Origin: Harmothoe impar
Taxonomy: Eukaryota > Annelida > Polychaeta > Phyllodocida > Polynoidae
Length of the DNA: 64,000 bases
Reading direction: 5' to 3'
Assembly: GCA_947462335.1 (NCBI GenBank)
Contig: OX381708.1
Coordinates: 41,295,377-41,359,376, forward strand
Part shown: positions 44,794 through 55,388 of the stretch, piece by piece
Numbering within the stretch: position 1 is the first letter of the stretch
Layout: every line of letters starts with the position of its first letter
Notes under the pieces: model-generated
What the model saw: the letters and a program-made list of their open reading frames with translations, nothing else
Told to the model about the DNA's origin: nothing
The model's database searches: none
Translations under genes and position numbers: made by a program

Positions 44794-45049
44794 GGTACTC
44801 TCGTTCCCAAATCCTTCCGAAGGAAGGCTCTGGTGACAGCCAGTATGGCCCTGAACTTGGGATTTTGCTGGTAGCTTGGAACCAGTGGACAGGAACTAGA
44901 ATGTATGATGTAGTTTTACCTGTATTTCCCATCATACTATCTGGTTCCATTTCTGGTTCCTCTTCGCTGGGACTGCCTAAACCCAGCAAAATCCAAGTTC
45001 CATGTCATACTGGCTGTCCCCAGAGGAAGGATTTGAGAACGAGAGTACC
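44794..45049. mobile_element. 256-base MITE with GGTACTCTCGTTC ends
   Basis: GGTACTCTCGTTCCCAAATC at the left is inverse to GAACGAGAGTACC at the right. Arms of about 85 bases (including GACAGCCAGTATG and GGATTTTGCTGG) pair with several mismatches and a small indel. Overlapping opposite-strand frames of 62-66 codons are by-products of the palindrome. Confidence 0.75.
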
Positions 45050-45647
45050 CTAACACCTGGTTGCCCGAGTAACGTTTCACATGTTATAGGCCTATTATAA
45101 GGGCACTCTCTTGGGCAAACCATCTTGAAGACAGTCTTTATGAACACAGCTCTGTAACTATTTCTAAAGTTTTACTTTTAATCTTAAGCGTAGAATAAGA
45201 GTTCAGAGCCCCCTCTTGTCAAGTCAGGCTGCTACTTATTATGGTGCAAAAAAATAGCCTACGGTTTATATCATTACCACTAACAAGGTCTCACTTCTAT
45301 TCATCAATATTATCGTATATAATTATTTATCTCAATTATGATAATCCCCTCATGATTGTTATTTGCTAACTTATTTATAGTATCTCACTTCCATGGCCTC
45401 CACGTATCTTATGAATAATGAAAATCTGGTTTATCTGTACTAGGGCCTACCCATAATTATGGAGAACAGCCCTATAATTAACAACTGAACTCCTGTCCAT
45501 AAGATGATATGCAGTATGTGCACATGTATCCTAAACCCCTAACACAAGGGAGTATTAAATGTCAGCACATTCTGTATATTGTATTAAGGCAAGATCTTAA
45601 TATAAATATGGTAAATATTCGACGATTCCCTCAGGAACGCAACCCAG

Positions 45648-46314
45648 GAGGCCTTGTTAGGCTAGATAGTCTCAAAATTGCAAGATAGTCTCAAAATAAT
45701 ATGGTTTTGTTAGTATCTTGCAACCATCAGGCTAGATAGTCTCAAAATTGCGAGATAGTCTTCAAATCCTAACAGATAGTCTCAAAATGCTATGGGTTTG
45801 TTAGTATCTTGCAACCCTCAGGCTAGATAGTCTCAAAATTGCGAGATAGTCTCAAAATCCTAACAGATAGTCTTAAAACTGCTAGATAGTCTCAAAGCAC
45901 TATGGGTTTGTTAGCATCTTGCAACCATCAGGCAAGATAGTCTCAAAATTGCGAGATAGTCTCAAAATCCTAACAGATAGTCTTAAAACTGCTAGATAGT
46001 CTTAAAATACTATAGTTTGGAGACTATATATCTAGCATGAGGGTTGCGAGATAGTCTCAAAATCCTAACAGATAGTCTCAAGACAGCAAGATAATCTCAA
46101 AATACAGATAGTCCTAACAGATGGTCTCAAGACAGCAAGATAATCTCAAAATACTATATAGCCTGAGGGTTGCGAGATACTAACAAAACTATAGTCTTTT
46201 GAGAACATCTTGCAGTTTTGAGACTATCTAGCCTGAGGGTTGCAAGGTTGTCGCAAAACCATAGTATTTTGAGACCATCTCGCAATTTTGAGACTATCTG
46301 GCCTAACAGGCCTC
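45648..46314. mobile_element. 667-base palindromic element of GATAGTCTCAAAA repeats, copy 2
   Basis: Ends GAGGCCTTGTTAGGC and GCCTAACAGGCCTC. Same motif family as 36539-37171, but here the left orientation fills about 70 percent of the length and a block of about 100 bases (ATAGTCTCAAAATCCTAACA with GATAGTCTTAAAACTGCTAG) is repeated. The 206-codon minus frame at 46154-46774 runs partly through this array and is not a credible gene. Confidence 0.86.
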
Positions 46315-47475
46315 GCTTTTTTAAACAGTTATCGGTGCATGCTTGTTTGAGCATGTGTGTAGAGATGTGTGTATTTGTGAATAAATAATGGCCAATATGG
46401 TTGGTAAATATAATCATGAGTGTGGTGTCGAGGACATGCCTGGCCATGCATAGTCGTGTGGAATGGGAAGTTACAATTCTCAGCTTTCTCGGAAAGTCAA
46501 TGGCAGGTAAATCTACACAAAGGCTTATCAAGCCATGTAACTGTAGAATATAAAATGGCGAAGCTTCTAGACAAAAGGGTGCGGTCATGTAGGTTGAAAA
46601 CATTATCCTTCTTGTAATGTTCATCATCTGAGCGTGTTTATGCTGGATAAAGCCCCGAGGGTTAGGTGTGTCCATACAGGGTATACAGGAGAGCCTATGG
46701 GTGAATACATTGCACGGCGAGAAGTTGCATGAGAAATGTTGATGTAAGGTTAAGACTTGTGCCTTATCATCCAACCTATATCAGAAAATGTAGAACGGGG
46801 ACTTGTCACCCGGCTTGTCATTCAATCATTTTAGCAGTATGGAGTGGGCTGAGGGCACAGGTGCTAACCATCAACATGTGAGTTGTTTCATATGTATAAA
46901 TAATCCTTCATTAATTTCATGGAACCACACCATAACCTACCTGTTGAAGACGAACCAGCCTTGACCTCAATGACGTATCCTAGCAGTTAGTTTAGTATAA
47001 ACCTTAGCAGTACCGGTGCCTTTATGTTTATATAATAATAGGGATAATCATTATTATACACAGAAAACAGTTAAGTGTCTCTTATAGAGCTCTCGTAACA
47101 CTGCTACTAAACTAATGTTAATAAAGCAGTGACCAGGTGTCACCTAGGCACTTCCATGTGCCCCCTCCCAGTGACTCTCGGGTAAACTATAACTATAAGA
47201 GGTTTGTCCCAAAATACATTAAACACTGCATTGAAAGGGAGATCAAAATCGGACGGATCCATATAAATGTATCATATAACTGTGCCTTAAAGATATCCCC
47301 ACTCTATTCTTTCACTTATTATTTTATTTATTGTCTGTCCAGTATACACAAAAACAATCTATGTAAAATATTATGTATCAATTAAAAATATTTTCCTAAC
47401 TAAATGCATTCTCTAGGCATTCCCATGTACATTCTCAGTTGCACTCCATGTGTCCTCGGCCACTATATGTCTCTT
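46315..47475. other. Unassigned stretch
   Basis: No element ends or convincing exon. A splice-donor-like CAG-GTAGGT on the minus strand near 46940 ends a short open stretch (GYVIEVKAGSSST) whose phase would fit the first known channel exon, but it has no good acceptor and no family signature. Confidence 0.3.
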
Positions 47476-47567
47476 ATGGCCACTGTCCACTAGAAAACTT
47501 CGGCCGAATAAGCCCATACATTTCCTATATAACTTCGGCCGATTAGAGCCCAGTGGACGGTGGCCAG
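47476..47567. mobile_element. 92-base palindromic element, TGGCCACCGTCCAC family
   Basis: Starts ATGGCCACTGTCCACTAGAA and ends GAGCCCAGTGGACGGTGGCC. Internal orientation is opposite to the copies at 22561, 33048 and 53335 (TAAGCCCATACATTTCCTAT in the middle). Confidence 0.8.
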
Positions 47568-48173
47568 CAGCCACTCTATCCCCCAGCCACTCTTTATGAA
47601 TGCATCCAGGCCACTCTTTGTCTCCTGTAAACCGGTAATGAATATCAATATTGATGATACATGCACTGTAATTGAATATTGTGTTGATATAGCAGTATCC
47701 ATTAATGTGCTGTTATGGTAAAAATGGTAAGTCTGACGTCATAAATATGCCAGAGTGCGTGCCTACACCTTGTCCTTTGTTATACAGTCAAGTTGGTATT
47801 ATCTTACATTAATACAGCAATGCTGGCAGAATGACGTGTGGGTTGCCATGTTTGATGACATAACCAATAGCTGCAATATACCATTATTGTACTCAGCATA
47901 ACCATTGATTAGCCCACAACGTGTACCTGCAACGCTCACAGTCTCAACATGGCCCTGTGGTCAGTGTGGATATATGCAATGTATCAGTGGCTACCGCCAT
48001 CATTCACTGTAGGATGTAACAACATATTTTCCTACAGCCATATTTCTTTTCGGCTGAAGCTTTGCTTAGTACAGTGCTACCTTGAAGCAGGGAATGTCTC
48101 CCTCTCAGTATATAGATGATGATGTTGTTGAATTTTTAAAGACCTTGTGGCCACCATCCACAGAGCATAAAGT

Positions 48174-48390
48174 ATGGAACTTCGTCGGTATAAGAATCTG
48201 CTTATTTTGATGTTGTCCCAATATTTGTATACAAACTTCGGGGTATAAGGTGTGTCCATCGGTGTGTCCACTGTGTGGACATTGCAATGATGTTTTAGAT
48301 AGGCAATTTATGCTTTGTTTACATAAATTAGGTGCAAGAGATAGTCAACCAATAATATCAAAGGTGTTTGATTTTATCGGCCAAAAATGT
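48174..48390 (+). pseudogene. Small reading frame in TIR arm, copy 1 (one frameshift)
   Basis: Starts MELRRYKNLLILMLS, then a one-base shift restores alignment with copy 2: NICIQTSGYKVCPS, CPLCGHCNDVLDRQFMLCLH and KLGARDSQPIISKVFDFIGQ. Cysteine spacing C-x2-C-x2-C is shared with copy 2. The reading frame ends where the TTGATTCAA element begins. Function unknown. The changes between copies include as many or more amino-acid-changing as silent ones, so purifying selection is not evident. Confidence 0.35.
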
Positions 48391-49070
48391 TTCAACATAG
48401 ATGCAAGGTTTGGATATCAACCTTGAATCAAGCATGCATTTCCCACCTTTCCCACTAGGTGCCTCCACAACCCACTCCTTAGCATTTCTATCTACATGCT
48501 ACATCTTTTTTCTCTAATTGTCAGCTCTTACTTTCTCATCAATGTATATAATTGATCAAAATGTCATTGACAACTATGGTATAGGTATGTGCATTTGGTT
48601 GACATTTGGAATGTAATGACAAGAATACATGCATGGTTTCAGTAAGACACCCTTTATGTTGCTAAGAATAATAGATAAAGCCTTAGTCCTGACAAGGTCA
48701 GTTTGAAATCGATATGAACGCCTCTTATTGTGATCATCAGAGGTCACCCTGGATGGTGCTAGAATTAGCATTTTATCTTGGAGAAATGGGGGGGATGTTG
48801 TAATGAAAATGTATAAATTGCAAGGAATGCGTCTACATAAGAATACTGCATTTAGACTGAAAATGTGGCAATATACTGAATCTCAAATCCTTTATTATGT
48901 TTATTCATTGTTGATTCAGAATGGCCATATCAATTAATGTTGAATCACTGATGAATGATCAACCTTGATGACCCCATCAATATCAACCAAATGACAACCC
49001 TGTATCAACTGTTGATATCATGTCGCTACACACATTGAATCAACATTGAATCAACTAAAGTTTGCCCACT
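48391..49070. mobile_element. TTGATTCAA-motif element, copy 2 (inverted relative to copy 1)
   Basis: Collinear with the reverse complement of 35430-36175 over about 680 bases. It preserves the end missing from copy 1: CACATTGAATCAACATTGAA, then TCAACTAAAGTTTGCCCACTG. From both copies the terminal repeat can be read as CAGTGGGCA followed by A-rich sequence. Confidence 0.75.
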
Positions 49071-49224
49071 GGGTTATACGGACATCAAAGCTCTTTATAC
49101 GGACGTCAGAGATTCTTAATACGGCCAACAGGGATATGCCTCTATTTACATTCACATTATGTATAAATATACTATGATATGGCCTTCAACTACTACCCTC
49201 CCCCCTCTCACATCCATGTCAGCC

Positions 49225-49449
49225 TTAGTCAGGCATATCTTGGCTGATGAAATCAAAAAACTTTAATATTATTGGTCGACTATCTCCTATAACCAATTTG
49301 TGTAAACAAAGCATAAATTCTCGATCTAAAACTTCATTACAACGTCCACACAATGGACACAACGATGGACACACCTTATACCCCGAAGTTTGTATCCAAA
49401 TATTGGACAAAATCAAAATAAACATAGTCTTATTCCGACAAAGTTCCAT
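49225..49449 (-). pseudogene. Small reading frame in TIR arm, copy 2 (74 codons open)
   Basis: Open from MELCRNKTMFILILSNIWIQ through SGYKVCPSLCPLCGRCNEVL and DREFMLCLHKLVIGDS to DFISQDMPD. The start codon lies next to the GCATAAAG of the element's end. The related arm at 18.4-18.6 kb has stops. This may be a captured gene fragment or simply an open stretch in a repeat; I recognise no protein family. Confidence 0.35.
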
Positions 49450-49548
49450 ACTTTATGCTCTGTGGATGGTGGCCATTAACACCCCACCATCAGTTATAAA
49501 TGTAAAAAGGATATTGTGCTGACTAATGATAGCTAGAAATAAAACCTG

Positions 49549-49640
49549 ATGGCTACTGTTCACTGGGGAACTTCAGCCGATTAAGCCCATACATTTCCTA
49601 CATAGCTTCGGCCAATTTGACCCCATCGGACGGTGGCCAT
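49549..49640. mobile_element. 92-base palindromic element, TGGCCACCGTCCAC family
   Basis: Starts ATGGCTACTGTTCACTGGGG and ends ATCGGACGGTGGCCAT. Same internal orientation as 47476-47567. It has more mutations than the others. Confidence 0.77.
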
Positions 49641-52153
49641 AGGCAACATGGCTGCCAGTAAACTACTACCAGGTAGGTGCTGGGTGCAGTAAAGCTGACT
49701 TCTTCACAAAGGCTGCTAAGTGTATAGACAAGGCCTCCGAAAGCACATTGTCAGTAGACCACCCAGGTTATCCACATAGTTATATAGGAGTTACCTCCCC
49801 TATAATATTAGCCCCGAAGTGAGAAATTCTAATAACGGTACACAGTACACTTCTACAAAGAAATATGTCAATCATATGATCAATATTCGAGTATACTGCA
49901 CCTGAATTGTGTCAATCCTACATGTGAATAAGAATCATTATTCCAATAAAGGTTATGAAGGCCCATACTGTCACCAATTATCAAAACTGTATGTGCTACA
50001 CCTGCTAGCTAGATGATGTATTCACATACTGCTCTGTAGACAATCGTTCCCCATACTCCTTTGTTTGCAGGTGTATAGAATGATTATTAACATTCACAGT
50101 GCTCTGAGCAACACAAAGGTATCATATAGCCCATGTAGCCGTGGCAGACTGGTAGCTGTCAGGGCAGTAGGGTATGAGGTCAATACTGTACCTGAAGCAT
50201 AATATAGACATTGAATGATGTACATAGAGACATTGGATGTGACTATAATGAATGGCTCTATTTATAATGTTAGATCAATTTGGTTGGTACCTACACTACA
50301 TGATTTATCAGACAAATATTACCAGCAGCTACCATAAACAGAGTCAAATTGACCTTCCCACGAACACCAAAAGAAAAGCTGGATAACATTAGCAGCTGAT
50401 TAGCATCAATCCAAATTGGAATATTCCATCTTTCCAAAATTGAGGAAATATTATCTCATTTATAGGGTAGTCTATATTCTATTATTGGGGGTTACTCTGT
50501 GCTACATGTATAAGCCACACTGTAAAACACAGGCTTTTTGTTCAATGGATATCTGATTATTATGATTTTAGTACTGTACTATAGTAACAAAAACTTGCAT
50601 ATAGGCCGAACCACGACTATAATCCCCACTGGTAATCTTTATTGATTATCATCCACTCCTTGAACATTGGTGCATCTGTATTATTTACGTATGCAGATAT
50701 ACTCTAGTACATATTGTGTAAAACGACCTTATAAGTATGCATTTAATCAGCCTTTAAGGCAACTATTTGTAACATATTGCATTTAGAAACCAGAGAGTAG
50801 CGTCTGACAATTCATATTTGATTCGGGAGTTCTCCACAGAAAATTGCATTAAAAAATTTGCAATAATGAGCTTCTCAGTGGTATAATTTATTGGCATTAT
50901 CATTTTGTAGTTTTTAAGAAACAAAGTTTCAGCATAGAAGTCCTCTTGAGTTTTCTGGTAACCACTATGAACAATTACACCAAGTTAGACTCCAAGGCGT
51001 ACCTTTTACATTCCAGCCATGGGGGATTTGGATCAAAGTGGAATTACAACATTTAACGTTGAAATAATTTCTGTGCCCACTGAGTATAGTAGGACGAGCA
51101 GCAATTATTAAGTACCTGCCCACTTCATAAAGGACCCCCCCCCCCCCCCAGTTTGTGTTTTCAATTGACGACAAAAGTGAACCTGAAATATCTGTTTTGG
51201 GACTATGCAGAATTAGCAGACATGGTCAACCCATATTGCCATATGTACCTCTCTGGGGTGACCTAGGCATAGAAATCTGAGCCATCGTCAGTAAAGGGTG
51301 GGCCATACCTCTAAATGCTGCCGTACAATATTCTCCAAACAAAACTCACGAATGATACAAGTTAGTATTGTGTATTTCATTGGGAATCGCACAAGCTGTA
51401 TAAACAAGATAGACGCAGGGGATTCTCGAACATAGTGAACCTTCCTGGTTGCATGTTCAATGGTGATGTGTATTTTCCAGGTTTTACTCAGCAAATAACA
51501 AGAAATTCAACAAGTAGAATGATGATGTGAAGGTTCACTCGTTCAAGAAAACATCCAGGAAACGTCCAAGAAACGTTCTGAGTTTACCAAGTTTCACTCA
51601 TTCGATGATGTATGGGCTCAATGGGCCGAAGTTCCCCAGTGGATGGTGGTCATAAGCAAGACAAGAAATTCCAAGGAATATGACACAAGAAAATGTCTAG
51701 AAAACGTTCCCGAAATGTTGTCAAATTCTCATACCGATCATGAGTCATGACTCAAGTTCCGGTTGAGATTTTGTATGCAGGGCCTCCTTCTATAATCCCC
51801 TCTGTATAACACCATACTATCGTCCGTCTATTAGAATATCCATCTCATTGTATTTATAATCAGGTCAACGTCATTTGTATTTTGCATCTCATCATATTGA
51901 ATAATTTGTGTATGAATTGCTAAGAGCCTTTTCCCCTTTTCATAATTGTACTTGTAACCAAGGGTATTAAATATCAACTACTGACTTAGTCTCGGACACA
52001 CTTCAATATTATTTATCATAAAAACGGAGCAGAGCATAATTTTACATCAAGTACTGCATCCTCATCCATACATAGAAGGGAGTAGTCTAACATAACATTA
52101 TCATTCGCCCATGGTACATTATAATTCTCAATGGAATCTGCTTATCAAGCATC
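49641..52153. other. Unassigned stretch
   Basis: Only fragments seen: TTTAACGTTGAAATAATTT...GTGCCCACTGAG (51050-51085), which is the end of a CAGTGGGCA-type element, and a C-run at 51127-51140. Repeated GAAACGTCC-/GAAAACGTTCC words (51545-51720) surround the partial 92-base element. Confidence 0.35.
51611..51653. mobile_element. Half of a 92-base TGGCCACCGT-family element
   Basis: TATGGGCTCAATGGGCCGAA and GTTCCCCAGTGGATGGTGGTCAT match the right half of the family; the left half is absent. Confidence 0.65.
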
Positions 52154-52199
52154 ATGGCCTGGTCGATCAGAGCTTTACCCTTTCATCACGATATGTTGC

Positions 52200-52392
52200 C
52201 AGTTGCCAGAGAGCAAAGCACATTAAAGAACTATTTTATCCACAACAATTATCAGTTAAACAATCTCCCTATTGTCAATAATTTTACCTTATCAAAAGAA
52301 GGAGATTTCACCATTACAGAGGAAGAAGTTTCGGACATTTTGCAGGTTGCTGTGTGCAACAGGGATTATACTAGGGATTGCTCCACAGTATA
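52200..52392 (+). pseudogene. Fragment resembling a LINE reverse-transcriptase N-terminal region
   Basis: An open frame here includes LKNYFIHNNYQLNNLPIVNN and then GDFTITEEEVSDIL. The order (short aromatic-rich piece, LP, then an ITEEEVxxxL helix) recalls the segment just before the reverse-transcriptase fingers in Jockey/CR1-type ORF2 proteins, where K-A/S-x-G-P-D should follow. Here the frame instead runs into VAVCNRDYTRD and a stop, so it would be a broken relic. The similarity is by eye only; a small unrelated exon ending at the CAG-GT near 52347 is the alternative. Confidence 0.3.
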
Positions 52393-52924
52393 GTACTGTA
52401 TAACTATATGTATTATGTGCATAACGTACTATATGGGTGCATGTATATAGGCTCATATACGGGTACTCCCGGCTGTCTGAGCAACTCATTGACTCACTGT
52501 AATCCACCATGCTAGGTCTGGAAGTATTGTGTACTGGGCATAATGAATGTATATTTACAATATACACTTCTGTCCGAGTCAGCTATTCAGTTGCCAAGCC
52601 ACTAGCACACTCACAGGGTTCTGCCTGTCACAGAACCATGATTCCATAATACCATAATGTATAATTATATAATATGTACATCGATGATATGATTGGATTT
52701 AATTAGTTGGTATGTACATGGGCCCCTTTGTACACATCAAGTCCAACGTGTATCATTGGTAATATATTTGTTAAAGCATGCCTCCACAGTACGATGTAGG
52801 ACACTGCAAACTCAAACTCTGTGGTTTGGTACAAAGGCATGTTATTAGCCCAGTTGCTGATATTCGAAACTAAAAGGGTTCTAAGCACACCTTTCCCTAT
52901 TTCAAACTTCACTTGCTAATATAA

Positions 52925-54330
52925 ACATAGGGAGAAGTAAAGGCGTCGCCGTCGCTCTTTTACCATGGTCAAGTCTAGTCGGCTCTGGTAGCAGAGTCAT
53001 GGTGACTCTGATAGAGGGGTCACAGCTATTGAAGGCATACCCCTTGGCCCTTGCTTAACCTGACTCTACCTTCAGTGCAGAGTCAAGTGTAGTTGATTGG
53101 TAGAGTCATGGAGAGTCAAATAAAAAATTATATAATGTTGACTCTTATAATAGTTGCATATGAAACGATATAATAGTTGCATATGCAACCAACACTAGTT
53201 TGGTACAAGTGGCAACCACAGGCCAGAGCCACTATCAATACTTCAGACATTTGCTACAGTTTTCATTCTTTATGTCCACTATGTCTGAATAGTGTAGTTA
53301 AGGATATCAATGGAAAAGCTTTTCCAGTTAGCTTATAGCCACCGTCCACTGGGCTCTAATCGGCCGAAGTTATATAGGAAATGTATGGGCTTAATCGGTC
53401 GAAGTTCCCCAGTGGACGGTGGCCATTACCTGATTTAAATGTGATGATAACCTATACAATAAATTCCCCAAAACATCAACAGTACAGAGCTTAGTCACCA
53501 TATTTGTGGGTAAGGGAAATAATCAAAACGCTGGGCACTAACTGCCTGAGATATAATGTATGGTACTGTTTACTACTACATATAAACCTATGATAATGGC
53601 CTCTTATTTGATGTATGTGGCCAATGATCTGCAGAACATAGTGTGAGGCAGATATAACTTAGCCCTCTCACACAAGGAGAAGTGGTGAACATGAAGACAT
53701 GTCTTGTTATTGACCTGTCTTGGGCAATAACCTCACCTACTCACTTCTTTCTCAGACCTCACCTGGCCTCTCCACTAATTATATATACCTGTTGCCCCCA
53801 CTCTACCCTGTCATAAGTACAGGATCCACCTTACCTACAGGCCACCGACATATTCAAGTATCAATTTTGACTCCTGCTGTTTTGCGGGATCAATAATTAT
53901 TGCTGTTGACTCTTCAGGAACGGAGAGTCAAACTCATTTGACTCTCCTCCTCAGGTGTCACGGGGGAGACAAACTGCAACTCTGTTTGTCAGAGTCGTGG
54001 CGACTTCTTTACCTTTCTGTGTGTGTATGTGGGGGGGGGGCTTATAGGGGACCTGGCCATCGATAACAGCACCACTAGTGCTAAGTTGAGACAATAACCT
54101 CACCTACTCACTTTTAAAGATCTCTCACAGGCCTCACCTGACCTGTCCACCAATTAACAATATTCACATGTTGCCCCCACTCTATCCTGACATACACAAT
54201 CCACCTTTGATACCTGTATGCCACTCGTGTATTCAGGTATCGATTTTCACTCTCCTCTACAGATGTCACGTAAGAGACTGTGACACTGGCTGTTAGAGTC
54301 GTGGTGACTCCTCTACTTTTCTCTGTGAAG
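52925..54330. repeat. GAGTC-rich inverted-motif region (decayed element)
   Basis: AGAGTCATGGTGACTCTG, AGAGTCGTGGTGACTC, GCAGAGTCAAGTGTAGTTGA and similar words recur in both orientations at 52975-53120 and 53900-54310. CTCACCTACTCACTT and GTTGCCCCCACTCTA blocks occur twice (about 53733 and 54099). The edges are not sharp. It contains one 92-base element. Confidence 0.5.
53335..53426. mobile_element. 92-base palindromic element, TGGCCACCGTCCAC family
   Basis: Starts ATAGCCACCGTCCACTGGGC and ends CCCCAGTGGACGGTGGCCAT; the closest match to the consensus among the copies here. It lies inside the GAGTC-rich region. Confidence 0.83.
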
Positions 54331-54448
54331 CGGGCTAGATAGCTGCATTTTCTCGTGCTTAAAGGTTGAAGGTGAGTGAGTTACTTCACATTATGATTCT
54401 GGATGATGATTTCCTCAAAGCTTTGACCCACTCTAGAACACATACCTG

Positions 54449-54492
54449 ATGGCCACCGTCCACTAGGAAACTTCAGCCGATTAGAGCCAATG
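54449..54492. mobile_element. Truncated TGGCCACCGT-family element
   Basis: ATGGCCACCGTCCACTAGGA, then ACTTCAGCCGATTAGAGCC, and the similarity stops. This looks like an internally deleted or end-truncated copy. Confidence 0.65.
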
Positions 54493-55388
54493 GCAATACA
54501 TAATGCAAAACGAACGCAGTTAATGATAGTATTATTCTCAGAGTTTTCAGCAGAAAATAGCTAAATGTCTTGATGACTGACTCTATATCTAAATAACAAC
54601 ACTGAGGGAATACTTATTCGGGATTATTGCTCTTCGAATCAGCAAGATGAATGTTCTTCAGCAGTTACACAGCAGGAGTCCTTTGCAGATCAACAAAATA
54701 CCTTCCCCAAAGGCAGATGCCCCCACCTCACCCACTACATTCACACAGGAATTGTACTGTGGAATTTGGGCATATGCAGCTACAGACGCTGGACCAGTAA
54801 CTTATTATGTTCGACTCAATCTAATTCAAAACAATGAGGTATAACGGTTCCTGCATGCCCATCGGTGTCTGCTATGTTATTGTTGTGGGCAGGAAACTAT
54901 CAAATCCACAGGAATAGTAGTGTAACGGGTCATTTACAATGCTATGTAGAGGAATGATAAGGAGGAAGCTGCTTTCATTGATGCATCTACAGGTCTACCC
55001 ATAACAATAATGTCTCCACCCTCTACCCCATTGTACGGCCATTGATGTGGGTGAAGCACAGACTGTAGAGGAATAGAAACCTTGGTGTCCAAGCCCTTGT
55101 TTATATACTATTATAATTTGTGGGAAATGACAGGTGACACGACGATACATCTATCTGCTATCAAGACTGACCTGTGTAAATATCATTATTAAAGCTCATG
55201 TTCCACTGCCTTCATATTTCAAGACAGATGATTATTTCAGTAATGACCGGATATAAATATTCATGATGGCATGATGTGTCTTAATTTGTTACCTGATTTA
55301 TGTATTGTCCTCTTAGACCTGATATCAACTGGAGTGATCGTAACACAGTTGTCCTTATAGTCCAGAATCAGTCAAGTAGTTCAAGTAT

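Larger units (their letters stand above)
48147..49476. mobile_element. Composite: inverted ORF-bearing arms split by a TTGATTCAA element
   Basis: Left arm 48147-48390 starts GTGGCCACCATCCACAGAGC; right arm (about 49225-49476) ends GCTCTGTGGATGGTGGCCAT. The arms are inverse copies of about 230 bases. Bases 48391-49070 are the second TTGATTCAA element. Bases 49075-49225 match the interior of the 18.1 kb relative (TTTATACGG-GTCAGAG repeats). So the TTGATTCAA element sits inside, or replaced part of, a larger TGGCCACCGT-family element. Confidence 0.7.

Noticed and set aside
44789..45053. Two overlapping opposite-strand frames of 62-66 codons
   Set aside because: They arise from the arms of the 256-base palindromic MITE.
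46154..46774. Longest open frame in the window, 206 codons on the minus strand
   Set aside because: Its last third reads through the GATAGTCTCAAAA palindrome and the rest has no domain or conserved motif and no supporting exon structure; likely chance.
46933..46983. Possible upstream exon of the channel (GYVIEVKAGSSST, phase-compatible donor)
   Set aside because: No pyrimidine tract at its acceptor and none of the family's N-terminal signature; phase match alone has a one-in-three chance.
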